Source: Zoroaster sp. YZ-2022 (taxonomy: Eukaryota; Echinodermata; Asteroidea; Forcipulatida; Zoroasteridae). From it: a stretch of DNA of 64,000 bases. Under the pieces are notes generated by a model that had not been told where the DNA came from, ran no database searches, and saw nothing but the letters and a program-made list of their open reading frames with translations. Positions 11,201 to 23,200 of the stretch are shown here, one piece after another. A program made the position numbers and the translations under genes. Where the stretch lies: the NCBI GenBank assembly GCA_029582265.1, contig CM055830.1, forward strand, positions 32,405,172-32,469,171, written 5' to 3'. Each line of letters begins with the position of its first letter. Positions within the stretch are counted from its first letter, which is position 1.

Positions 11201-14200
11201 AAACTACATTTTGCGGTGTTGCCAGCTCGGTCCATGGCAAAATACTCAATATTTGTGTCCTCGTCAAGTGGGAACATTTGCATTATATAAGTGGTAGTGA
11301 CATCAGGAGTAATGCCGGAGTTGTCAATAGCACTGGGGCGTGGCCAGGTGGGAAAGTCAAATCTACCCTCGGCGTCAGTGATTCTTTCAATGTTCTGGGG
11401 GCAAGTGTTAAATACCGGAGCTTCGGTATCTGAAAGACAAATCAAATGTGTATGCATATATGTGACTGGCTCTGGCAAAACCCTAAACTTGGACCCAATT
11501 TTCAAAAGTGACCTCCCAAATTTATCGTGAAAATTAGCAATGTTCCCAACAACGTTTCAGGATTTGTCTTTTTCCATCAAAATCTAGAGAAAATGCTCTA
11601 TATGGTGACATGAAAACTGGTCCCTGGGGTCAGTTTTTGACCTTTTCATGGCTGTTACGCATTATGGTAAATGCCGAGAAGTTTTGGGTTTTGCCAGAGC
11701 GGGCCACATATTTGAATTAATTTATGTTTAATGGAGCAGTTTGTTTTAAATGTCCATCTCAAGTTGTTCTCCATCCCCCCCCCCCCCCCCCTTAAGAAAA
11801 ATGTACAAATAAAAAATATATATACAAATGTAATTGAATAAAATAAATGGAAAAAGACAAAAATATTGGAATAAATATATAAAATTTCAGCATAAATAAA
11901 TCACAGAAACAAAGGAATATATGAATGTTTTGCAATTAAATACAAAATCACCATACAGCATTTAAAAAATGATTTAAATTTAATACAAAAATCTTGAAAT
12001 AAAAGATAATTCAGAAAACAGACTTTAATAAACAAAATGGCATTTCCTCAACTCAAAACAGCATATAGATTTTTACAATTTTTGTTTAAATAAATGATTT
12101 ATTCATGGGCTATCCAGTCAAAATATGAAACAAATAATAATAATAATTATACTGACCTACAACTGTGATAGTGAACCGACACCTTTCTTTCAAACCAACA
12201 GCGTCTATTGCAGTGTAGAGCACCTTTGTCTTTCCTAGGGGAAACTTGTCCCCCGGATAATGGTTACACACCAGCCTCACCTGGCCTCCATTGTCTACTG
12301 CTGTGGGTAGTGTCCAGTTGAATTGACCGGTGGGTCGGCCTAAGTCGGTAGGGATGGTAGTGTCTGATGGGCAGTTTTCAATTACCGGCGGGGTGCCATC
12401 TGGTGGGTAGGGCGAAATCGCATTGTTTTTATATAAAGGGGAAATGTACAATACATTGGACTGGACTTTTGAGGTTTTGAGGTTTTGAGGTTTTGAGGTT
12501 GAGGGTGATGTTGAGGTTAATGGTGACGTGCACAATATGATACACCTAGTATTAGCCAGAAGGGTGTCTGGGTGTCACACCCTGTTTCAATTTTGGACAC
12601 CCTATTTTATCTGTCATTTACATGTAAGTGTTGTAAGTGAAAAATTTGGACACCCTGTTTCTAATTTCTGGATAATGCCTTGATGATACATCAGTGTCGC
12701 TTAATAGTGCGCAGATGGGGGTAGCCATGTTGTAAAGTGCCACCAGCCGGTCAAGTCGTCCAGGCCATCATCACTTATTAAGCGATGCTGATGTATCATG
12801 TGATAGCGTGATATATCACCAGCTCACTTATACTGTGACCAAAACGTATCACCCTCCCCGCTTGTTACTGATGACATGAATCAGGTGAACGTGCTTACCT
12901 TTGATAATTACATAAAACACACATGTGGCGTTATTCCCAGCAGCATCGGTGGTTAAATATTCCACAGGGGTCTGGACCTCAAGTTCAAATGGCTTGAATT
13001 GGAAAGTGGTAGTCACTTGGACTGGACCATCAACATAATCAACAGCACGCGGAGTCTCCCATTCGGGGTGGTCAAATTCACCATTGGAGTCTGTGGTTCT
13101 TTCAAAGTTTTCCGGACAGGTTAGGAATATTGGTTCTTCTGTATCTGTTGGGGGGAGGGAGGGAAGGGAGGGAAATAAACAAATAATTTTTCAGGAAAAA
13201 AGTATCTCAGTTTAAGATGTAAACTGGTATTAGGCCCCCACGTCGACATTGTTAGTTTTCTTTTTGTTGCTATGAAACGATGTCCAATTGCAGCGAAAAT
13301 TACTGGATCGATTGGAATTCTGCTGCGCTGTGTTTTAAACGACTTTTTTTTATATAGGGGTATGAACGTTTGCCCGATTTGTTTGCCCGATTACCCAAAA
13401 CAAATTTTTTTTTTTAACGTCACTGCACCAATGATTTTGGGCCTAATGTATAGCTTGATTCAAAGAAAATATATAAGCATACTCATAGAAGCAGCTTTAC
13501 CAATGTTGTACTGTCCAATTAACATAATGTGCACATGTGGAGTGCCATGGTCGAGCAATTTAGTGCATCGGATTTGTGTTCTGATGGCCAAGTCGTCAGA
13601 ATGTGGGTTCGAATCCCAGCCGGGGTGCTTGTGTCCTTGAGCAAGACACTTTACCATAATTGCTTTTCTCCACCCAGGGGTAAATGGGTACCTGTGAGGG
13701 CAGAGTTGGTTGTTGTGTTTGATTAGCCCTATATGCGCTGTAATGGCAGCAATTGAGCTGTATACTCCCCAGGGAGCTGAGATGGTTTCAGGAATGATTT
13801 ATGTGCCTGATGAACAGGGGTAATAATATAATGCGCCTTGAGCACCAGTTTGGTGGATACGTGTGCCATATAAGTCCACATTATTATTATTATAAGCAAT
13901 TGAGTTTTCACACATTCCACACTAGTTATTTTGGGGATGAACTACATGGCTCTCTTTGGGGAATGTAATCCCTTGATTTCCCTTTAAAGGGACAGTATCA
14001 TTACGATCAACAAGGCATGGAATTGAAGTGCTCGTTTTAGATTAATCAGTGACCAAAAATAACACGATAAGGTCATTACCTTTGCTTCTGCATAAATGAG
14101 CCAGTAATTTTCAGTCACTGTGTTCATCTTAACCAGTTCGCGTCGGAGGCCGTGTATACACGCACATTTTTGTTTGGACAGCGGATCAGAGAGCGTCTAA

Positions 14201-17200
14201 ACACGCCACAGGATTCTCGGGAATATTTGTATAGATTCCCGGTCGACGTGGCAACGAGCCATAAGCATACGGTGGAAGACGCGGTCTCCCTGGTCACGCT
14301 CTGGTGAGCACCATTGGTCGTGTTTGTGCGGTAAAAATAAACCTGCCACGGGGTTCGGAAAAACTTTTTTATTCCTGGTGCGAACTGGTTAAACAAGGAC
14401 ACTGATTCCATGCCCTGTTGAAAGTCTGCTCTGATCGTGACGATACTGTCCCTTTAATGGGACTATTTAAAGAATCCTATCACTTAAATAGGTCAAAGCA
14501 CACAAGCTGTTAAAACTATCTCAAGATAAACAAAATCTTACCCAGAACTGTCACGGTAAAATTACATTTTGATGTCAAACCTTCAGGGTCCATCGCCGTG
14601 TATTTAACCTCCGTTTTGCCAACCGAGAAATGATCCCCTCCATTCTTGTTGGACAGCAGGATAACTTGCTTGCTGTTGTCCATTGCAGTGGGGAGGGACC
14701 AGTTGACTACACTGGTGGCAGACTGGAGGTCGGTGGAAACTGTGATGTCACTGGGGCAGTCTTCAAAGTGTGGCGGGGTGCCGTCTGCGAGTTGAAAAGA
14801 ATCCCAGATTAATGATATTTTGAACTACAACATTCTAAGAACAAGTTTGCAACAAAATAATATTGACCGATGTTGATTAATTCTTTAATGTGATTTGAAT
14901 AAACTTTTGCACGGTGGATTGGATAAGAAATATTATGTTTACGGGTAACATCGTGTGTAATAAAAATCTCATCTTGGTAAGCGTGGTTCTGAAAAGAACC
15001 TCCATTCATCCCCTGTTTTTGGGGGTTTACCCTCTCTGTAGAAGAGTCCTTCTGTCCAGTGATAGCTATTAATTTAAAGTTGTGGTTATACTGTCTCTTT
15101 GTGTATCCAGGCCCACATGGATTATGGGGTGATTAACTCCAGAGTTAAGTGGTCTCTTTGTTTGGCTACAAGGATCTCACAGATAATGAGTTCATTATAA
15201 TACTTAAAGGAAACCAGCCAAAATTTGGAGGTTTGTGGAGGTTGGGGAAAGATGCCCTCCCTTATCGATGTTTCGTATGTGTGTTCTGTCCGTCTTGGAA
15301 GCTAGATCAGTTCTTGCCGGAACAAGAAGAGATTATTACTCATGGTGTTGCTTGTAAACTTTATACTTCTATCGATGCTAAAGTATGGATAAATTTGCAG
15401 AAGTTTTACAACAATTTTGTACTGGATTAAAAAGGCACCCCACCCCCTACCCTTGAAAAAGAAGTGCGCTACATTACCCGTACCCCTTCTAGCTCCTACT
15501 GCTCACCTGAGACTGAAACATGAAAGACGCATGACGCATTGTTACCAGCAGAATCGGCTGTCTGATACTCAATCCGAGTCCTTGAGTTCAAGTCGAACAT
15601 TCGTATCGTGTATGTTGTTGTGACCTCAGGTATGTCACCGGAGTTATCCGTGGCTTCGATCAACTGCCATGTGGGGTAATTGAACTTGCCGTTGGTGTCG
15701 GTGAACAGGTTGAAATCCAACGGGCAATTCACAAATACTGGAGCCTCGTTGTCTGTGAAAGATAAAAAGGGGCATGAATGGACACAATGCATTAGTATTG
15801 GAATGGATGCCCCCCCCCATTTTATATCCAGCCATTATTGACAAAATAATTTGAAATGTAGCATGCATTTATATGTATACACCTATTTTGCTGTGTACTA
15901 AAGGAAGGGACAATATCGTCATGATCAGAGCAGACATTCAACTTGGCATGGAATCAGTGTCCTAGTTTAAGATGAACACAGTGACTGAAAATAAATGGCT
16001 CATTTATGCAGCAGCAATGGTATGACTTTATCATGTGGGTATTATTTTCACTCACTGACTTAATCTAAAATTAGCACTCCGATTCCATGCACGGTTGATT
16101 GTGACGATATTGTCATCAGTGTAATATGGGCAATAATTGATCCCTGTGTCATACCATTATAAAGTAAATAAAATCTGAAATATATATACTACTCAAAACA
16201 ATTTAGGGAACACCGGAATAATCTCAGTTAAAGCAAGATCATTTATTTCAGATAAACACAATGTTTCACAGAATTGACGAGAAACAACTGCACAATGAAA
16301 CAGATGATAAAGGATGCATGTAGTGATTACACATTTCATGACATGACTACTGAAAGAGAGAGGGGGTTGCAAATGAAAATCCCGGTTCATGGAACATTTC
16401 AAACCTATTTGATGTTAAAAATCTGGTGTTCCCTAAATTGTTTTGAGTAGTATAATTAAACACTCCTAAAACTCTCTCCTACAACTTGCCACAAAACTGT
16501 ATTAAAAAATTTAGCCAGAAAGTGTAAAGGATTTAAAAGTGGACCATATAATTAGTCTTATGGAGTGTCGTGGCCAAGCGGTCTAGCTTACCGGACTCAA
16601 GTTCTGGTGTTAGCAGCAGAATGTGGGTTCGAATCCCGGCCGTGACACTTGTGTCCTTGAGCAAGACACTTAACCATAATTGCTAATTCTCTCCACCCAG
16701 GGGTTAAATGGGTACCTGTGAGGGCAGAGTTGGTTGATTAGCCCTATATGCGCTGTAATGGCAGCAATTGAGCTGTATACTCCCCAGGGAGCTAAGATGG
16801 TTTCAGGAATGATTTATGAGCCTTATGAGCCTTATGAGCAGGGGTAATAATATAATGCGCCTTGAGCACCACTCAGTTGGTGGATACATGCGCTATATAA
16901 GTCCACACATTATTATTATTATTATTACCAACTACAGTGACAGTAAAACGACACTTGTCCTTCAACCCCACGTCATCGATAGCCGTGTATGTAACCCTTG
17001 TTGTACCGATGCGGAAGTCATCACCAGGGTTCCAAGTGGACATTAATCTGACATGTTGGCTGTTGTCTGTTGCTGAGGGCGTGGTCCAGTTGCCCCGCCC
17101 AGTAGGGGATCTGGGGTCGGTTGTGATTGTAATATCTGAAGGGCAGTCTCTGATCACTGGTGGGGTCTCATCTTGGAAAGGGGCAAATATAAATTCAACA

Positions 17201-20200
17201 TTTCACCTGCAATCTTAATTTCTTAAAATTTTCAACCATTTGCATAGTTGGTAATTTTTTTTAAATGTTTATTTTCTAAGCTTACCCAGATGAGTTATGA
17301 GAGCAACTACAAACAAATTTTGAATATTTTCCACGGTCAACACTATGTGTATGGTCCATTCAATACTGCACTCTGTTGACCAGAGTGACCAAATGTACAT
17401 TCATTTTCCACTTTTCTCAGAAACTAACTAGAATTCAAATTTAGCTTAAAGGGGCAGTATCGTCACAATTAGAGCAGACTTTCGACAGGGCATGGAATCG
17501 ATGTCCTAGTTAAAGATTAACACAGTGACTGAAAATTACTGGCTTATAAATGCAGCAGCGCAGCAACTGTAATACTATTACTAATATTACCTTATCATGT
17601 TGGGTATTATGGCAGTCACTGAGTTTATCTAAAACTATTATTCCAATTCCATGCCCTGTAGATCGTGACGATAAGTGTCCCTTTAAGTTTTCCGAGAATG
17701 ATTTCTACATATATTTTGAAATCTTCAAAAAGAATTTTGTGCAATGTAAAGAAATTTTAAGAGAAATTAACAACATAGGTAATTTAAATTATCTAATTAT
17801 TATCTTATTCTTAAATATTACTTGGTGTAAAGTTGTTATAATTTATATCAGTCATCCTGAAAACTTTTCAAGCACTTTCATCTTAGAGAAAATGGTTATT
17901 TTTATGTTGAATTTACAAAAAAAAGTCATCTGACCCCTGTACAAACCTTTAACTGTCACATAAAACAAGCATGTTGCATTATTCCTAGATGCATCCACCG
18001 CTATATATCTTATGGGAGTCTTTACACCGAGTATAAACTCTTCCGACTTGTACTTTGTAGTGACTTGCGGGGGGCCAGCGTTGTCTGTAGCCTGGGGTGT
18101 CGGCCAGGCTGGAGGGTCGAATCTACCATTTGAGTCGGTGGTCTTTTCAATATTTGAAGGACAGGAGATGAATACAGGGGCCTCAGTATCTAAAAAAAGA
18201 TCAATATTAACAAGCAAACATTTAATCAACAAGAAATGTTCAAACAAACATACAAAATTTATGATCAATCTTGTACGTGCCAGACGTCGCTGATCTTCGA
18301 TAACGACAAGATAGCGGGGTCGGTCCATTGATTCCTAACGAACCATGAAGCTACCGCGCGGCGGCCATGTTAGCACTCCTCGTGCAAAAGGATAACATGC
18401 CTTTACATTGCAACGCCAACAAGGCAGTCTAATGGCATCATTCAATATGTCACATGAGTAATGGGTTAAAAGATTTGTTGACAAGAGGTGGGGTGGTGGG
18501 GTGGTGGGGTGGTGGGGTGGTGGGGTGGTGGGGTGGTGGGGTGGTGGGGTGGTGGGGTGGTGGGGTGGTGGGGTGGTGGGGGGTGGGCATCATTTGATAT
18601 GTGATAAATAATATTACTCTTTCAAGAAAATGGAAAAAGGATTACCAATCACTGTTACAGTAAAACTGCATTCAGTTCTTAATCCTTCGGAATCCACGGC
18701 GACATACATCACTTCTGTGACTCCCAGCGGGAAAATATCACCGGGATTCCAGTTGAAATCAAAGGCTGCGAGTTTCCAGTTGTCTATAGCTACCGGTGGT
18801 GTCCAGAAAATTTGGCCGGTGGGTGTACCTCGGTCATTTGGTCTTTTTATATCGTTGGGACAGCCCTCTATAAATGGCGGGGTACCATCTAAAATGTATT
18901 CACCAAAGAGGAAATAATTCACAATTTAAATTTGGTGCGAATGAACCCTCCACATCCCCGCTTATTCAGTAACCCCCCCCCCCCCCCCCCCATCCTACTC
19001 TACAATTCTGGGCACAATGGTCTTAAAGTAACGTTATTTTAAACTAAACGAGCAAGACGATATCAAAAGAAAACGCAGCAAGGAATACAGACACAGGTCT
19101 AAGTATTATTTTTTGTCAATAAAATACTTTTACATAACATATGAATACTTTGTTTTAAACTCGTGTCTTTGTTTTTCCCTCATCAGACATTTCTAATTGT
19201 CAGTCTAGTTGAAGTAATCAGGCGATTTTTATTTATAACTTTAGCACAATTTGCACCTGTTCTGAATTTGCATATTTTTAGGCAAACAGGTGTTACAGAC
19301 CGGCTGATTGGTCTATTGTTTTCTACATGGCGGATGGAGACAAGTAAGAAGGGCAGCCTGAAAGTAGTCCTTCAATGTTCAATTTGAATTCAAATAATAT
19401 TACTTGATATTCATCTTTTATTAAATAATTTGAGTGGAATTTAGTTAATATGAAAGAGTTTATTATCTTTAAGTTTGTATTCATTTAAATTATGTTGTGT
19501 AAAAATGTAATACGCGCGTATGAATAAGTACTGTGTAGTTGTAATGGTACAGGTAACCCGTGTTTCCTGCGTTGACTTCATCATTAGAATGAGATGGGGA
19601 CACGTCTATAAGAAGGATCGGATAGACATTGTTCATAAATTGTCGTTTGGAAAGAGCGAGGAGGTGTTTGCGCGACCGTGACTGAAATGAAAGAAAGCTG
19701 TGTTTTCCTCAAGTTGTTTGCTTGGATAATTTTTGTTTTGAAAATAACTGGACAGCTAGCAGTTTTAACCGGACAGGGTGAACTTTCCACAGAATAATTG
19801 TTGACATTTTGAGTAAGTTTGTGACCGCGTCTGCAGAGTACTTACACAGTGAATACGCTTCGACCAAATGATTTACGGCCAAATGATTTTCAGTTGGATT
19901 CAAGGTAAGGTAACTATACGAAATAATGCAGCCACTTTTCTTTGTATGTAATGACGTGTATAACTAAGTTACCCAAATAAATAAGATAGAGTACAATTAG
20001 AACTGTGAAATCAGTATTTAGGAAAATTGTGAGTAATTTGTTTATGTGCATCCTGTAAAATGTTAGCCATTTTGTCGTCCGCTAAAACCACTTACATCAC
20101 TGCATAGAAATTGCCACTATAATTAAAGACCAATAAATAAACATATACTCAAAAACAAAAATTAAATTTTCCTCCAGTAAACTTACCTTTTACCGTAACA

Positions 20201-23200
20201 TAAAAAGTACAATTTGCACGATTTCCAGCTGCATCGGTGGCCACGTACATAATTTCGATTGTTCGGCCGATTTGAAACGCATCGTCACCGCGAGTCGTCG
20301 TGACGGTGGCGGGCCCAGCGTTGTCAGTCGCCCGCGGAGCCTGCCAAGTCGGCGCGCGGTACGGTCCACCTATGTCCGTAGTGATTGTGATATTTTGTGG
20401 GCAGTTGGTAAAAACTGGAGCCTCAATGTCTGTTGGCGAAATAGAGAAAAAATGTAAGTGCATATGTAAACGTCTTATAAATTTACAAACCAGTTCATGA
20501 TGTAAAGTTGAATTTGTTAGAAAAATAACCTTCATCATGGCATTTTTTTATTTAATTTTTTTAAATTTATTTTGAAAATTGGATAGTTGTGTTAATAATG
20601 TAGGCCTAGTATTATTTCTTGTATTTCTTGTAGGCCTATCATGTATCTTTCTTTACATACAATTTTTGGCAATAACAGTTTTCTAGTGTACAGCCTACAT
20701 TCGACCACTTTTTTGTGCATGTTTTAATGAAGGATAAACTTTAATCATGATGGTTAGTGTTTTATCTAAAAGCAGATATACATTACTGGGCAGCGGCGTA
20801 GCTACGGGGGGGGGGGCACGTTCCCCCCACACATTTCCAGTGCCCCCCCCCCCCAGGTGCCCCCCACAACAACAAAAACGATTGTGTCCCAAAAAAGAAA
20901 AGAAAAAGAAAAGGGAAAAACCCATACCCCAGTTCCCCCCACTGAAAATGTCCTGGCTACGCCGCTGTTACTGGTGCGACGGGAATTTAAGAAAAATTGT
21001 TTCCAGTTGTGTTTCCATTATTAGTTTTTTAAGTGTGTTCGCCCTTTTAAGCCGGCCGTGTGCTCCCTTACCGCCACCCTTGATCCACCCCTTCTCTGAA
21101 TATGTCACTGGAAACCCACTGGAAAGAACACCACAAATCCTTACCAAACATTGTAACAGTGAAGCTGCATTCAGCAGTCAACCCAACATCATCTGCGGCA
21201 ATGTAGGTAACCGTCGTGCGACCCAGTGGAAAGGTGTCACCAGATGACCAATCGGAATAAAAACTGACCAGTTGTCCGTTGTCTTCTGCAGTCGGTAATG
21301 TCCACTCTGGTTGACCAGTGGTCACTGTGATATCCTCTGGACAGTTATGAATCACAGGCGGTGTACCGTCTGGAGAAGTGTTTTGAACAGAAATGAAACT
21401 GGTTTTTTTTAGGGGGAGGGTTGGGGGTTGGGGTTGGAGAATAAACAACCTCACCTCTATTAGATTCTTCGAACATGCAAATCCGTGCACAGGGAACTAC
21501 CGGACGAATTAAATCACCCAACAAACTTAAACCTTTCCCAAAACGTATAAAAAAGGACTTTATTAAATAATTATGAAACACACACCTGTTGATAACAAAC
21601 AAAAGAGAAAAGTTGGCAATAAAATTGGTTGTACCTTACATTATTCATTCAGTGTGCATGTAGGGGGTGGGGGTGTGATGTGCTGGTGTTTGTTTGCCCA
21701 ACAAACATTGGGGGGGGGGAACGCTACTGAGTAAGTGATAACAATGTGAGCCCCTCCAAGGGGAAACCCTAGGTGAGACACTGCATCACTCTTACCTATA
21801 ACTGTAACTTTGAAGACACACCACGCAGAATTACCAGCTGCGTCAATTGCTGTATACTGAATCACCGTAGTACCAATTTTAAATTCTTTCCCGCTGTAGT
21901 TAGAGCTAACCTTCAACGAATCATCGTTATCTGTCGCCTTGGGCTCGCCCCACGTTGGGATCGCGTGACCCCCACTTTCGTCAGTGACTACTGCAGTATT
22001 TTGTGGACAGTCTTCGAATATTGGACTTTCTTTATCTGTTAATTTGATAATTGTGAAAGTCAGTAAAAAAGCATTTTAAAGGCAAGGTACAGCACTTGGT
22101 TTTTTGGTAACGGTACGTTAATTTCAACACTCTAGTTTTCAAGTAATGTATCGTAAAACTAACATGTGAAAGTTTCATCGCAATAGAGGCTCACATTTTA
22201 TAATAGAAGTAATTCGACATAAAAATCCTTTTTAATTCTAAGATGAAAGCACTTCACACGAAATAAATTCTCAGGATGATTGATACGTGTATAAACCAAC
22301 GTTACACCAAGTAAGTTTTCAAATAATTATTAATTCATTTGATAATCTGATAATTTGTCAATGGGTGTAACATCCCTTTCGAAACTTCACAAGAAGCATT
22401 TAGATTGCACCCATTATTAATGACATAGGCCTAGTTGTTTAAATACAGTTTGCATACAAAATACAAAAATACAAGAAATAAAAATAAATAAATAAATAAA
22501 ACTAATTTCAAAAATGATTCAAATAACATAATTGTTATTTCTTTCAGTATATTTTGATACAAAAGAGCTTAACAGTTTATATTTTATTTCTATTTATTTT
22601 TATTGCTATTACAAATTTACCTTTGATTGTAACTTTGAAAGCACACGTCGCCTTATTATTCTTTGAGTCACTAACAGTATAAACAACTTCATGGACACCA
22701 ATTCTGAACCACGAATTCGATTCAAAGTTGCTGACAATCTCAGCGGTTTTGTTTGGGTCGTTCTCTGCTGTCTGAAACGTCGGTTTCTCCCATGACACCA
22801 ATGCTTGCCGTTCGCCAGGATCTGTTTTTCTGACGATATCTCTCGGACAATTTAGGCTGACATCTGTTGACGAATGGGCGATATTATTATAATAAATATG
22901 GGATGATTTAATTTTAAAGACGGATAACAAAAGGGTGCAGGGAAAATTAATGTGCCGTGACTTTCTACCGAATTGGATAAAAGTGCAATTGATCACTGTT
23001 AACTTTGTTCATATGCCTAAAGAGGGTGAGTATATTGCACCTACCGGCGATCGTCACAGTTTCCTCTTCTGGTTCTGTAATAAGGAAATCATACAATTGT
23101 AAATTTAGAAATGTTATAAATTCACATTTTAGCAAAAGGTGTAACTGAGCAATAAATATACGTTGCCAAAACCATCCCTGTAGATAATATTGGATTACTG

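Noticed and set aside
18012..18293. Plus-strand frames over the HYR exons (also 11291, 16937, 18630, 20272, 21773)
   Set aside because: They are antisense shadows. The minus-strand frames carry the HYR signatures, cysteines and splice sites.
20747..21247. 166-codon plus-strand frame rich in Pro and Lys
   Set aside because: It crosses a hAT-like MITE with C-runs and then the antisense of HYR3; no homogeneous coding character.
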